Assembly: GCF_000800805.1 (NCBI RefSeq)
Contig: NZ_CP010070.1
Coordinates: forward strand, 1,364,001-1,428,000
Direction of reading: 5' to 3'
DNA from: Candidatus Methanoplasma termitum
GTDB taxonomy: Archaea; Thermoplasmatota; Thermoplasmata; Methanomassiliicoccales; Methanomethylophilaceae
Length of the DNA: 64,000 nucleotides
Part shown: piece by piece, positions 15,618-25,200 of the stretch
Layout of the letters: the number at the start of each line of letters is the position of its first letter
How positions within the stretch are numbered: position 1 is the stretch's first letter
The notes under the pieces: generated by a model
Seen by the model: only the letters and a program-made list of their open reading frames with translations
The model's database searches: none
What the model was told of the DNA's origin: nothing
Position numbers and translations under genes: made by a program

Positions 15618-16379
15618 TCAGCTCAGTTTATTCCCGCATCCGCCGCAGAACTTTGTTCCGGGAGGATTCGCTTGTCCGCAGGCCGAGCATTTTCCCGCTG
15701 GGGCTGACGTCTGCTGAAGGTTCTCGCCGCAGTTGTTGCAGAAACGGACGGACTGTGCATTCTTGGCACCGCATTTCGGACATGTTTTCAGTTCCAAATT
15801 TGCTCCGCAGTTGTTGCAGAACTTGCCGGATCCCGCAGGTTTGCCACATGTTGGGCACATGGTGGTCTTGCTCTCGATCTTCCCTTCCCAGACCTTTGCA
15901 TCCTTGCCCGCTTCGTCGATGTTGCGCCTTGTGGCGTCGGCGTGCACCTTAGCTACATATACTTCAGTCCTTGGGGCGCATTTCGTACAAAGCGTTGCGT
16001 CCTCATTCCAGCATTGGTCGCATGAATATTGATTGCAGCTGGGGCAGCGGTGGAAGTGTTCTTTTGCCTCGTTCTGCGCCTTTACGAACGCATTCTCATG
16101 CTCTTTGTGCCATTCTGGGGTTTTATTCTCGAAGCGTTCGGACAAAACATTTGAACTCTGACTGGCGGTGTTGCCGGCCCTGCCCACTGCACCGCCAATG
16201 GCGCTCCCTATAACGCTGGCACTCTGCCCAAATAGGCGGCTTGCCTTCTTTTTCTTATATGTCTCTGACTCAATGAAACTGGATTTATAGCCGTCATTGC
16301 ATACGTCGCAATAGAACGTGAACTGGAATCCCGCATCCGTACTGTTGTCTTGATAATTTCTTGTGAATGCTTGAAGCAT
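15618..16379 (-). CDS. Multi-zinc-ribbon protein
   Basis: A 253-residue protein with many CxxC knuckles. It has an N-terminal CDVC, a central CPSC-CDQC-CTKC cluster, then three C-terminal zinc ribbons (CPTCGKPAGSGKFCNNCG, CPKCGAK...FCNNCG, CSACGQ...FCGGCG). A glycine/alanine-rich patch (SVIGSAIGGAVGRAG) lies near residue 60. The ribbons probably mediate protein or nucleic-acid contacts. Function unknown; it shares an operon with 16404-16748 and 14334-15569. Confidence 0.82.
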   Translation of the reverse strand: MLQAFTRNYQDNSTDAGFQFTFYCDVCNDGYKSSFIESETYKKKKASRLFGQSASVIGSAIGGAVGRAGNTASQSSNVLSERFENKTPEWHKEHENAFVKAQNEAKEHFHRCPSCNQYSCDQCWNEDATLCTKCAPRTEVYVAKVHADATRRNIDEAGKDAKVWEGKIESKTTMCPTCGKPAGSGKFCNNCGANLELKTCPKCGAKNAQSVRFCNNCGENLQQTSAPAGKCSACGQANPPGTKFCGGCGNKLS

Positions 16380-16403
16380 GTTTTGGTCCCCTTTTCTTAT
16401 TTC

Positions 16404-16748
16404 TTAAACGAATTCCTTCTTTTTGATCTTCTTTCCGCATACAGTGCATTTTGTGTTCTCGAAGAACTGCAACTCCCCGCAGCGTTTGTTCTCGCACTTT
16501 ATCAAAATCGATTTGCCGCAACTGCCGCATTTCTCATCGCCTGCGAACAGGCTTCCGCTGCAGAACGGACATTTTACTGTCAGTGCCCTGCCGCATCCCG
16601 AACATATCGCATCGCCTCTTACAATCGGTTTCAGACATGTCGGGCAGTGATATCCGAACGGACTCCTGCTGCCGCATTTGGGGCAGTAGTGGCCGTCTCT
16701 CTCTATCATCTCGCCGCAGCGGATACATGGTTGTTTATATGTTGCCAT
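16404..16748 (-). CDS. Small multi-zinc-ribbon protein
   Basis: A 114-residue protein built almost entirely of zinc knuckles: CIRCGE, CPKCGS, CPTCLK, CSGCGR, CPFCSG, CGSCGK, CENKRCG and CTVCGK, eight CxxC-type pairs. This would bind about four zinc ions as stacked ribbons. AAAGGAAA before the ATG may serve as ribosome binding site. It is the first gene of the zinc-ribbon operon, 24 nt ahead of the next gene. Confidence 0.82.
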   Translation of the reverse strand: MATYKQPCIRCGEMIERDGHYCPKCGSRSPFGYHCPTCLKPIVRGDAICSGCGRALTVKCPFCSGSLFAGDEKCGSCGKSILIKCENKRCGELQFFENTKCTVCGKKIKKKEFV

Positions 16749-16976
16749 TTTCCTTTGAGACCTCCCTGTGAATTTTTTACGTTTGTTGAAACTCTCGGTC
16801 TCCCCCTATATCGTTGATAAGAACTCCCAAAAAGGCGTTCGGCTTCATCAAAAGACCCCGTACTTTGCTCCATATTTGGCCGGAAAACTTGGAACATTGG
16901 TTATCTCAATATGTAATCTTCATAGCAGATATAATACCATTCTCTCCGCCTTCGGTTCTGACATTGCCCTGATGTC

Positions 16977-17429
16977 TCAGACATCTATCGTAAAGGTGAA
17001 GGCGCGCTTGTGGAAGCCATAGTGCTCATAGAACTCGTGCGCCGCGAGTCTGTGGAAGTTCGAGTCGAGCTCGACCGAATTACAGCCGTTCTTCTTTGCA
17101 TATTCAATGACCTCATCTAAAAGACGAGTGCCGACGTGCGTACCTCTTTTTGTCCCGTCCACAATGAGGACGTGTAAGTGAATGTATTTCCCCACGTGGT
17201 AGAAATTCTCGTTCGTGTTTCCCGCCAGATATCCGACGATGTCCGAGCCTGACCATGCACAAAGCATGATCGCTTTATCGTTGGCGAGTTCGTTTTTGTA
17301 TATCTGCCCAAGCGCATCGTAGTTTAATTTCCTATCCGGCCAAAGCTGTTCCAGAAGCGGGAAGATCTTCTCAAAATCCGCTTTCTCGGCTTCCTTCACC
17401 TTTATCGCATCGGTGCTCCCTGCGGGCAT
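16977..17429 (-). CDS. GNAT family N-acetyltransferase
   Basis: A 150-residue acetyltransferase. The acetyl-CoA binding segment is GTKRGTHVGTRLLDEVIEYAKKNG, followed by VELDSNFHRLAAHEFYEHYGFHKRAF, the standard C-terminal motif of the family. The N-terminus KVKEAEKADFEKIFPLL is also typical. The acceptor substrate is unknown and the neighbours give no clue. The 228-nt gap to the zinc-ribbon operon shows no gene. Confidence 0.87.
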   Translation of the reverse strand: MPAGSTDAIKVKEAEKADFEKIFPLLEQLWPDRKLNYDALGQIYKNELANDKAIMLCAWSGSDIVGYLAGNTNENFYHVGKYIHLHVLIVDGTKRGTHVGTRLLDEVIEYAKKNGCNSVELDSNFHRLAAHEFYEHYGFHKRAFTFTIDV

Positions 17430-17532
17430 GAAGGTTCATTCTTATGCCTGTTTATAAAGACTTACCGGATACGACGCACCCTTTCAGCTTATTCAACGAA
17501 ACTCAAAAATATTGACACCATATCATGTGTAC

Positions 17533-18138
17533 ATGGAAAGCACTAAGGCCTGGGCCATATTCAGCATATTTGCCGCTATCATAGCCCTTGCGTTTGGAAT
17601 ATGGGGGCGGGACGGTGCGATGATCGCCCTGTCATGCTTTGCCGTGGTCTTTTCGATCGTGTCTTTGATGCGCTGTTCCGAGACCGTTTACAAATATTCC
17701 GTGATAATGTCCGTGTCCGTGCTCATCTGCACTATCCTGATGATCACTGTCGCCTCATACGATACGCTTGTGAACGGGAAGGCGATGTCTGACTATTGGT
17801 GGATATACCTGTCTGGCGCCATCCACGGAGCGGCGATGATCCCGCTCACCGTCATGTTCTTTTTCGTGACCGCGGCTCTCTTCGACGCATCATACAACTG
17901 GGTGTTGATGCCCGGACTGAGTTGGTTAGTGGGAACGGGTTTCCAGGTCCCTAAGTATCTTATGGTCTACGTTGTGCAATATTCGGATTTTGAAAGCGGG
18001 GTCATCTCGAACACCACCCTCACATTAACTATGTTAGTGAACATGGTCATGTTCATTGTATTCTCTCTATACCTCCGCCGGGTTTTCAAGAAGAACTTAT
18101 ACCTCATAACAAAGAACGGGTTGGTGAGAAGACAATGA
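17533..18138 (+). CDS. Six-helix membrane protein
   Basis: A 201-residue integral membrane protein with about six hydrophobic segments (for example AIFSIFAAIIALAFGIW, SVIMSVSVLICTILMITVA, LTMLVNMVMFIVFSLYL) and a basic C-terminal tail (VFKKNLYLITKNGLVRRQ). Not recognised. The ATG at 17533 precedes MESTKAW; an upstream TTG at 17512 is in frame but less likely. Its stop overlaps the next gene's ATG by four bases, so the two membrane proteins are translationally coupled. Confidence 0.75.
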   Translation: MESTKAWAIFSIFAAIIALAFGIWGRDGAMIALSCFAVVFSIVSLMRCSETVYKYSVIMSVSVLICTILMITVASYDTLVNGKAMSDYWWIYLSGAIHGAAMIPLTVMFFFVTAALFDASYNWVLMPGLSWLVGTGFQVPKYLMVYVVQYSDFESGVISNTTLTLTMLVNMVMFIVFSLYLRRVFKKNLYLITKNGLVRRQ

Positions 18139-18803
18139 ACGCCTTTGATAAAAAAGAAAGGCGCGTCGCTTGGGCGATGCTCATCCTTTGTCCGCTGACC
18201 ATGGCCCTGATGTTCATATATGTGACACTGGGATATGCCCGCGGTCTCGCCGCCGGACATCCCGAAGAGTATCTGCAAATGACCTGCTTCCTATGGGGAG
18301 TGATCATGACGATCCTGCCGATTATGCGCCTCATCCGATTGGTCGCGCTTCCGTACTGGTTCCTGGCGTTGTTGTATGCGAATATGTATCTGTATGTTAT
18401 CAGTCTCTGCGAGGGTTTCTACTTTAATCTTGAATGGTGGGCAAACTTCACGCATGTGATCTCCACAATGGTCGTTGCATCGATAATCTTCATCGCATTG
18501 TGTGCCGTGCAGGCCCGCTCGCCTTCGCATGTTACTCAGGGAACAAGGGGCGGCACCATACTGATGATGCTCATGCTGGCACTTAGCTTCGGAGCCGTTT
18601 GGGAAGTAATGGAAGGTATGACGGATATCCTCACTGGCATCGACTACATGTCGTACGGCGCACAGCATACGATGGGCAACCTTGCCGCGGATGCTTTGGG
18701 CGCGGTGTTTATGACGGGCATTGCGTGGCTGATGCTTGGCATCAGAACCCCAAAAGAGATCGCGATTATGGTGCGCCTTGGCAGAAAGCACATCGAACAT
18801 TGA
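18135..18803 (+). CDS. YjdF/DUF2238-like membrane protein
   Basis: A 222-residue protein with about six membrane helices. The segment LALSFGAVWEVMEGMTD followed by QHTMGNLAADALGAVFMTGI resembles the conserved acidic motifs of the DUF2238/YjdF family, whose function is unknown. It overlaps the preceding membrane-protein gene by ATGA, so the pair probably forms a complex. It converges on the MgtA-type ATPase gene 18 nt away. Confidence 0.72.
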   Translation: MNAFDKKERRVAWAMLILCPLTMALMFIYVTLGYARGLAAGHPEEYLQMTCFLWGVIMTILPIMRLIRLVALPYWFLALLYANMYLYVISLCEGFYFNLEWWANFTHVISTMVVASIIFIALCAVQARSPSHVTQGTRGGTILMMLMLALSFGAVWEVMEGMTDILTGIDYMSYGAQHTMGNLAADALGAVFMTGIAWLMLGIRTPKEIAIMVRLGRKHIEH

Positions 18804-18821
18804 TCGATCCGACTGCGCTGA

Positions 18822-21479
18822 TCACAACAATTCCGAATATCTTCTTACGAACTGCCTCTTCACGATCGTTACAAGTATCATATACCCGAGTATCGTCAGC
18901 AGCAAGAGAGGATAGAACATTCCCGGAAGCGGCGACATGTTGAGGGCATCGCCCACGGCCGTATACGGGATGACCGTGCCTACGGTGATCCCTATTGTTG
19001 TTCCGAGGAGGAGCGGCAGCGAAGCACGGCTCTGCAGGAAGGGGATCTTCGGCGTGCGGATCATGTGTACAACGAACATCTGCGTCCAAAGTGATTCGAC
19101 GAACCATCCGGTCGTGAACAGCACTGCGAATGCCGCCTGCTGTTCGGCCCCGATAGCACCGTAGGCGCCGCCTATTGCCGCGGGGCATACAACGAAGAAT
19201 AACAGAATATATGTGGTAATATCAAAAACAGAGCTGGTCGGGCCTATCCAAAGCATGAATCTGCTTATAGAAGAGGCGTCCCACTTCCTCGGGACCTTGA
19301 GGTATTCTTTATCCACATTGTCCCAGGGGATCACAATACATGATATATCATAGATCAGATTGAGCATCAGTATCTGTATCGCTAGCATCGGCAGGAACGG
19401 CAGGAAGACGCTTGCGACCAGAACGGAGAACATGTTCCCGAAATTCGAGCTCGCGGTCATCTTGATGTATTTGATCGTGTTCGCATAGATTATGCGTCCT
19501 TCGATCACCCCTTTCTCAAGCACCATCAGGTCCTTCTTGAGCAGGATTATGTTCGCTGATTCCTTTGCGATATCAACGGCCGTGTCCACAGATATCCCGA
19601 CGTCCGCCGCCTTCATGGCGGTCGCATCGTTGATCCCGTCACCCATGAACCCGACCGTGTGACCGTTTTTGCGAAGCGTTGTCACGATGCGCGATTTTTG
19701 ATCGGGAGATAACTTTGCGAACACGTCCGACCTTTCGACAACTTCGCTGAGCGTCTTGTCGTCCATGTTCTCAATATCCGACCCCAGAGTGACCGTTTCG
19801 GAGAGTATGCCTATATGCTGGCATATGCACTTTGTGACCGCATCGTTGTCCCCGGTCAGCACCTTTACCCCTACGCCGTACTCGTTCAGAGAGCGTATTG
19901 CCTCTGCGGCACTCTTTTTCGGCGGGTCAAGGAAGGCCAGATACCCGATGAGCGTCATGCCTGTCTCGTCGTCGGAGTTGAATGTGCCTGCCGACGGCGG
20001 ATTATTCTTATGGGCAAGTCCGAGCACCCGCATCCCGCCTCTGTTGTAGCCGTTGACCTTCTTCATTATCTCTTCCTTGAGACTGTTCGTCATTGGCTCC
20101 AACACACCCTTATATTCGGCATCCGAACATATCATCAGCATCTCCTCTATCGCACCCTTAGTGATAAGCTGGGTCTTACCTTTTCCATCTGATACGACGA
20201 CGCTCATCCTTCTTCTGTTAAAGTCAAAAGGGATCTCGTCCACTTTTTTGTATTTCTCGAATACGTTCGACAGATTCTCGGCAATGGCGCGCTCTATAAT
20301 CGCTATGTCCATCTGCGTCTTCAGGCCTGTTTGATAATAGCTGTTGAGGTAAGCATGACGCAATACTCGCAGATCCTCGTCGCCGTTTATGTTCAGATGG
20401 AGCTCCAATATTATCTTGTCATAAGTGAGCGTTCCTGTCTTGTCGGTGCACAGAATATCCATGGCGCCGAAGTTCTGGATGGAGTTCAGGTCCTTCACGA
20501 TCACGTCTTTCTTTGACATGGAGACCGCTCCCTTTGCAAGGTTTGTGGAGACGATAAGAGGGAGCATTTCCGGCGTAAGGCCGATCGCAACAGACAAAGC
20601 GAACATAAGGGCCTGCGTCCAGTCCCCTTTTGTGAAACCGTTAATGAAAAGCACTATAGGCACCATCACCAGCATAAAGCGTATGAACACCCACGATACC
20701 GACGATACTCCTTTCTCAAAGCTTGTCGGCTCCTTCTTAGCGACGAGCTTTTTCGCTATTCCTCCGAATATTGTCGAATCCCCGACCGAACACACGATGG
20801 CTATGGCGGAGCCGCTCACAACGGTGGTCCCCATGAATGCCAAATTATCATAGTCAAGAGGATTCTTTGATAACTTTTCTGATATCTTCGAGAACTTTTC
20901 GACGGGCTCGCTCTCACCTGTCATCGATGACTGGCTTACGAAAAGATCCCTTGCTTTGAGTATTCGCACGTCGGCGGGTATCATATCTCCGGCAACAAGC
21001 CGTATTACGTCACCCACAACAAGCTCATCAATAGGTATCTCATGGTACTCTGAGGAGCCGCGGTAAGTTGCGATGGTGGTCTCGACCATCTCCGACAGTT
21101 TGTCGGCGGCCTTGTTGCTCCTGCCCTCCTGGATGAACCTGAGCGTTCCGCTTAACACGACCATGACGGTTATAATGGAGACGGTCGGGATGTCCCGTTC
21201 CGTAACGAAAGATATCACCGCAAGGACGATGAGGACCATTGTGAATGGGCTGACGAACGCCCCGAACAACTGCACGGGTACGGAGGTCCTTTTTGCCTTT
21301 GTAATCACGTTCCTTCCGTACTTGTCGCGCGAGGCCTCTACCGATTCTTCCGTGAATCCGTCAAAAGTGTTTCCGTACTCGCTCAGAACATCGTCTGGGG
21401 TCTTATGCGCCGCAGAGAGGAGATTCTTGTTTGATCCCGCTTGCGTAGCGGTCTTGGCAATAGTTTTCCTCCCCAGCAT
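18822..21479 (-). CDS. mgtA: Magnesium-translocating P-type ATPase (MgtA-like)
   Basis: An 885-residue P-type (IIIB) ATPase importing Mg2+. The phosphorylated Asp346 is in [17 protein letters not shown] is present ([14 protein letters not shown]), as are the hinge [22 protein letters not shown] and the membrane motif IPVLVA-like region around [19 protein letters not shown]. Ten membrane helices are expected. AGGAG before the ATG is a good ribosome binding site. The family is usual in bacteria and sporadic in archaea. The 5' region (about 140 nt) shows no recognisable Mg riboswitch. Confidence 0.9.
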   Translation of the reverse strand: MLGRKTIAKTATQAGSNKNLLSAAHKTPDDVLSEYGNTFDGFTEESVEASRDKYGRNVITKAKRTSVPVQLFGAFVSPFTMVLIVLAVISFVTERDIPTVSIITVMVVLSGTLRFIQEGRSNKAADKLSEMVETTIATYRGSSEYHEIPIDELVVGDVIRLVAGDMIPADVRILKARDLFVSQSSMTGESEPVEKFSKISEKLSKNPLDYDNLAFMGTTVVSGSAIAIVCSVGDSTIFGGIAKKLVAKKEPTSFEKGVSSVSWVFIRFMLVMVPIVLFINGFTKGDWTQALMFALSVAIGLTPEMLPLIVSTNLAKGAVSMSKKDVIVKDLNSIQNFGAMDILCTDKTGTLTYDKIILELHLNINGDEDLRVLRHAYLNSYYQTGLKTQMDIAIIERAIAENLSNVFEKYKKVDEIPFDFNRRRMSVVVSDGKGKTQLITKGAIEEMLMICSDAEYKGVLEPMTNSLKEEIMKKVNGYNRGGMRVLGLAHKNNPPSAGTFNSDDETGMTLIGYLAFLDPPKKSAAEAIRSLNEYGVGVKVLTGDNDAVTKCICQHIGILSETVTLGSDIENMDDKTLSEVVERSDVFAKLSPDQKSRIVTTLRKNGHTVGFMGDGINDATAMKAADVGISVDTAVDIAKESANIILLKKDLMVLEKGVIEGRIIYANTIKYIKMTASSNFGNMFSVLVASVFLPFLPMLAIQILMLNLIYDISCIVIPWDNVDKEYLKVPRKWDASSISRFMLWIGPTSSVFDITTYILLFFVVCPAAIGGAYGAIGAEQQAAFAVLFTTGWFVESLWTQMFVVHMIRTPKIPFLQSRASLPLLLGTTIGITVGTVIPYTAVGDALNMSPLPGMFYPLLLLTILGYMILVTIVKRQFVRRYSELL

Positions 21480-21620
21480 TCAGACTCCTCCCTTTTTGAA
21501 CGCACCTCGTGTGTGTAACCCTGTATTCCCTGAACATATATACGCTCTCTGAGCCGATGTGGCACGTGCTCTGGAAAGATTAATCATCGATGTTACATTT
21601 ATCCTGTCTGGGCACACATT

Positions 21621-22871
21621 TTGGACGCGATACTTGTTACGGCGGCAGTATTCCTCTTCACTTACGCTCTTATTTCAATGGGTAACGTTCCTAAGTTAAG
21701 GATCAACCGCGGTCTTGCGGCGGCTCTGGGCGGCATCCTGCTGATCCTGCTCGGCATAGTTCCGATCTTCGATGTGCTCGGTCTCATTAATTTCAACGTG
21801 ATCTTTCTTCTGCTGGGCATGATGATGCTCGTTGCGGGCCTTGAGTTCTCCGGATTTTTCCACATTGTTTCCAACATGCTTGTGGCGCGTTCGGGAAGCA
21901 AGGTGAAATTGCTCGGATACGTCATGGTCCTGTGTGCGGTGCTCTCGGCCGTCGCTCTGAACGATGCTATTGTCCTGATATTCACTCCGATCGTCATAAG
22001 ATGCTGCCGTATCACCGATTCCAACCCCATCCCTTACCTGATCGGCGTTATGTTCTCCGCGAACATCGGAAGCCTTTCCACAGCTATCGGCAATCCGCAG
22101 AACGCATACATCGCCTCCAAGGCGGGGCTCTCCTTCATCCAGTTCTCCGCACACGCTCTCCCGATATCATTGGTGTGTCTGCCGGTAGCATTCTTGATGA
22201 TATACCTGATATTCAGAAAGAAGCTTTCCTCAGAAGAGATCGTTCCGCCTGCCGACATAGAGATGGAGGTCGACCGCAACAGACTCTGGGCGGTCATTAT
22301 TATCCTGCTCGGCGCGCTGGCCGGCTTTATCGTTTCAAGCAGTATCGGGATCTCTACCGGAGCAATAGCCCTTGTCGCGGGCATTCTGGCACTTGTAGTA
22401 GTTATGACGAGGGCTCCGAAGAACATCGTTTGGGTCGCAAAGAAGGTGGACTGGCGCATTCTTTTGTTCTTCATTGGTCTGTTCATAATAATGGGCGCTG
22501 TCGAAAAATCAGGATTGCTGGCTCAGATCGCATCGTTTTTCCCGGGGTTCGGACCGGGCGAGACGCCTTCACTGGTCGGTGTGGCAGGATTCTCAGCGCT
22601 TCTTTCCAACCTTGTAAGCAATGTTCCCGGTGTAATGCTTCTCGGAAGTATGATCCCTCCCAATGACACAATGCTTTGGTTCGCTTTGGCTGCATTTTCG
22701 ACGCTTGCGGGCAACGCAACGATCATCGGCTCCGCCGCCAACGTGATCGTTTCCGAACGCGCAGAGAGCCACAACGTCCATTTCAACTTCTGGAAGTTCG
22801 CATTGATAGGTGTTCCGGTCGCTTTCGTGACCTTGCTTATTGCAATCGGCCTTCTTACGCTGATGTTCTGA
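21621..22871 (+). CDS. ArsB/CitM-type anion permease
   Basis: A 416-residue transporter of the ion-transporter superfamily (SLC13/ArsB/NhaD type) with about eleven helices. Typical features are two similar halves, each with a hairpin motif: LNDAIVLIFTPIVIR...SANIGSLSTAIGNPQN in the first, and LSNLVSNVPGVMLL...STLAGNATIIGSAANVIV in the second. The GNPQN and GSAAN motifs are the anion-binding loops. Arsenite, dicarboxylate or another anion is possible; no ars genes are adjacent. The TTG at 21621 follows a TATA-like TTACATTTATCC. Confidence 0.88.
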   Translation: MDAILVTAAVFLFTYALISMGNVPKLRINRGLAAALGGILLILLGIVPIFDVLGLINFNVIFLLLGMMMLVAGLEFSGFFHIVSNMLVARSGSKVKLLGYVMVLCAVLSAVALNDAIVLIFTPIVIRCCRITDSNPIPYLIGVMFSANIGSLSTAIGNPQNAYIASKAGLSFIQFSAHALPISLVCLPVAFLMIYLIFRKKLSSEEIVPPADIEMEVDRNRLWAVIIILLGALAGFIVSSSIGISTGAIALVAGILALVVVMTRAPKNIVWVAKKVDWRILLFFIGLFIIMGAVEKSGLLAQIASFFPGFGPGETPSLVGVAGFSALLSNLVSNVPGVMLLGSMIPPNDTMLWFALAAFSTLAGNATIIGSAANVIVSERAESHNVHFNFWKFALIGVPVAFVTLLIAIGLLTLMF

Positions 22872-22918
22872 ACACATCCGGCCAATAATTTTATCTCTCT
22901 CAGACAATAACCCCGCCA

Positions 22919-23578
22919 ATGAGGAAATACGACCTTGTATGCTTCGACATGGATGGAGTCTTGACATCCATAAGGAGCTCGTGGCATTGGATCAACCTGT
23001 GCCTTAACATCAATAACGATGATACTTTCTTTGCTTTCGTCACAGGTCAGATCGATCAATCCGAATTCATGAGAAGGGATATAGCCAGATGGAAAGAGGT
23101 CAAGCCTGATATCCGGGTTCTGGACATCATAAGATTCCTTCAGGAACTTCCGCTCAACGAGGGGATACAGGAAACGATCGCATGCCTGAACAGCAGCGGA
23201 ATAAAGTGCGTGATAGTCAGCGGAGGCATTGACCTTGCGGCGAGAATGATCAAAGAAGAATTCGGATTCGACGACTACGCAGCGGACGAGATATGCTGTA
23301 CTGCCAACGGGGTCCTTGTCGGCGAGGGCAAGCTCCACGTGGATCTGAAAGACAAGGGCATCACGGTCAGACATTTCATCGAAAAGTACGGCACAACGAA
23401 GGAAAGGACGGTCTCCATCGGAAATTCGCACACAGACATACCGATGTTCAGGAACTCCGGGATGTCGATAGCTTTCAACCCCACCGACGACTCCACTAGA
23501 GAGGCCGCCACGTACGTTGTGGAATCGAAGAACATCTCGGACGTTCTCGATTATATTATTCCGCAGGAAGAGCCTTAA
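22919..23578 (+). CDS. HAD-superfamily phosphatase (SerB-like)
   Basis: A 219-residue HAD hydrolase. The nucleophile motif is CFDMDGVLTS, with IVSGGIDLAARM as motif II, then a lysine in the KDKGITVRHFIEKYG region, and motif IV is SIGNSHTDIPMFRNSGMSIAF. Organisation and the GNSHTD motif resemble phosphoserine phosphatases, but the substrate is not certain. A TATA-like TTTTATC about 27 nt upstream suggests a leaderless start at the ATG. Its end overlaps the convergent zinc-finger gene by four bases. Confidence 0.86.
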   Translation: MRKYDLVCFDMDGVLTSIRSSWHWINLCLNINNDDTFFAFVTGQIDQSEFMRRDIARWKEVKPDIRVLDIIRFLQELPLNEGIQETIACLNSSGIKCVIVSGGIDLAARMIKEEFGFDDYAADEICCTANGVLVGEGKLHVDLKDKGITVRHFIEKYGTTKERTVSIGNSHTDIPMFRNSGMSIAFNPTDDSTREAATYVVESKNISDVLDYIIPQEEP

Positions 23579-24237
23579 TCATCGTCGAAGTCAAAACCGT
23601 CGGGATCATTGTCCTCTTCGAGATCGAGTACCTCGTATCTCTTCTTGCGCATCTTTCCGTATATCCTCGTGATTTCCCTTGCCTCTGCGGTCCCGTTCTT
23701 GATGAGTTTTTCCTTCGTTTTTATCGCGTGGACAATAGTGTCAAAGTTCTCGAAGGATAGGATCATGCCTGTGGCGAACTCATCGTCCGGCTCTGCGGGA
23801 GTTCTTACCGAATATGTCTTTTGCCCGTCGTTGACGGACACCTTGACGCTGAGCACATCGAACTGCTTTACCCAAAGGGCCTTTATCTGGTCCGCTTGGA
23901 ATTTTTTACCGTTCTTGCCGTCGATCGCCTCGATCTGAGTGATGCATACTCTCCTTCCGTCCTCGAGATAGAATTCGTCGCCGATCCTCAGGATCTCGTT
24001 CGATTCCAGTTCCGTATCGATCGTCTCTGTTTTATCTGCATCGCTGAAAAGCACCTTCACCTTCAGGATCCTCGGGATCCTGACCGTATCCGAGAATACC
24101 CTGCCGCACTCGGTGCACCTGAATGTTCCGGTGATGTTGTCCTTACCCATCCTCCCCTTCAGTATATCATGCTCTGTGATGTCTTCACAGTCGGGACATT
24201 TTATGTACAGACTCTCCGGCATCTCTCTGTTCTTCAT
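23575..24237 (-). CDS. HVO_0476-family zinc finger protein
   Basis: A 220-residue archaeal protein. A four-cysteine zinc finger (CPDCEDITEHD...FRCTECGRVF) is near the N-terminus. A beta-rich domain (FYLEDGRRVCITQIEAIDG) and a basic helical segment (ITRIYGKMRKKRY) follow, ending in an acidic tail. The family is widespread in Euryarchaeota with unknown function. GGTGATAAA just before the ATG at 24237 decides this start over the GTG at 24246, which overlaps the stop of the upstream MBL gene. The pair forms an operon. Confidence 0.83.
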   Translation of the reverse strand: MKNREMPESLYIKCPDCEDITEHDILKGRMGKDNITGTFRCTECGRVFSDTVRIPRILKVKVLFSDADKTETIDTELESNEILRIGDEFYLEDGRRVCITQIEAIDGKNGKKFQADQIKALWVKQFDVLSVKVSVNDGQKTYSVRTPAEPDDEFATGMILSFENFDTIVHAIKTKEKLIKNGTAEAREITRIYGKMRKKRYEVLDLEEDNDPDGFDFDDD

Positions 24238-24242
24238 TTTTA

Positions 24243-24818
24243 TCACCTGTTCACCAAGAAGGGGGGGTCGTGCCCCGGTATTATCACATCGGCATACTTG
24301 GTTATCATCTTTATACTTTCCATCGCCAGGCCGGGGTCGATGTTGATCATGGGTGGTGTCATTTTCTCATAATTTCCGTGTCTGGGTAATGCGTCGCCCG
24401 AGATCACGTACTTCTGATCCGCTTTTACGAAAATGCTTATCGAACCTTCCGTGTGCCCGGGTGTGTGAACGATCTTCACTCCGGGGAGTATCTCTTTGTT
24501 TATCTCTATCGGCTTCGCTCCGCTAACGTTGCCTTGTTCGGCCGGATGCATTAGGATCTCAGCGTTCTCGAACATGTCGTTGTTTCCGATGTGATCGTGG
24601 TGGGAATGCGTCAATATTATCGTGTCAATGTCCTTCGGAAAAACACCTATCTGCTTGAATGAGGTTTTTATCGCAGGCTTCATGAACGGCGTGCTGGTGT
24701 CGACCACGATGATCCTTTCATCGGTTCGTATCAGGACGGATGTGGAGAACGCATCATACACCTTCCCCTCTTCATCTCTTTTGAGACCCCCGATCGCCAG
24801 TACGTCCAGTTTTATCAT
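24243..24818 (-). CDS. Metallo-beta-lactamase fold hydrolase (glyoxalase II-like)
   Basis: A 191-residue MBL-fold hydrolase. The metal ligands are H71-S-H73-H74-D75-H76, then VHTPGHTEGSISIF, ISGDALPRH and IIPGHDPPF, i.e. all expected glyoxalase II/AHL-lactonase type motifs. The substrate is not evident. The stop codon is embedded in the ribosome-binding region of the zinc-finger gene downstream, so the two are probably coupled. Confidence 0.87.
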   Translation of the reverse strand: MIKLDVLAIGGLKRDEEGKVYDAFSTSVLIRTDERIIVVDTSTPFMKPAIKTSFKQIGVFPKDIDTIILTHSHHDHIGNNDMFENAEILMHPAEQGNVSGAKPIEINKEILPGVKIVHTPGHTEGSISIFVKADQKYVISGDALPRHGNYEKMTPPMINIDPGLAMESIKMITKYADVIIPGHDPPFLVNR

Positions 24819-24903
24819 CGCACTCTGAATGTCTTTGCATATAGAAGTGTGTTGTTGACTTTACGGAAATAAGTCTGGAGACCTATAAACCACTGCAGAA
24901 GAA

Positions 24904-25065
24904 TCATTTTCGTACAAGTTTCCCTGCATCGATGTAAACTTTCCCGTCCTCTTCGAAGAACAGGATGTAATCTCCTTCTTCAACGTTCAACATATCTTTT
25001 ATCTTCTTAGGTATCATTATCTGAAGTTTCCCAGAGACAAGCGCCTGAGCGATATGTTCGTCCAT
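24904..25065 (-). CDS. AbrB/SpoVT-type DNA-binding protein
   Basis: A 53-residue swapped-hairpin protein: a beta strand (SGKLQIMIPKKIKDML), then VEEGDYILFFEEDGKVYID, as in AbrB/MazE. Such proteins are small regulators or antitoxins. No toxin gene is adjacent on the same strand. The ATG at 25065 is preceded on the sense strand by CCTCCT, the opposite of a Shine-Dalgarno, while TTTAAAATA lies about 30 nt upstream, so it is probably leaderless. It sits at the edge of an AT-rich cassette read the other way. Confidence 0.75.
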   Translation of the reverse strand: MDEHIAQALVSGKLQIMIPKKIKDMLNVEEGDYILFFEEDGKVYIDAGKLVRK

Positions 25066-25200
25066 AGGAGGCTATCGCACTTCCTACTGATATTTTAAAT
25101 GCAAAGTAACAAAGAAACAAATAAACAAGTAATAAATTTATACTTTGTTTCCCTTCATGTTTTAGATTGGAGCATATCTAATACAAAGGAAGTTGAGGAC

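Noticed and set aside
16706-16897. 63-residue minus-strand protein upstream of the zinc-ribbon operon
   Set aside because: It overlaps the well-supported zinc-ribbon start, has no ribosome binding site and resembles nothing.
21480-21620. Magnesium riboswitch ahead of mgtA
   Set aside because: The leader is short and I could not find an M-box-like arrangement of stems.
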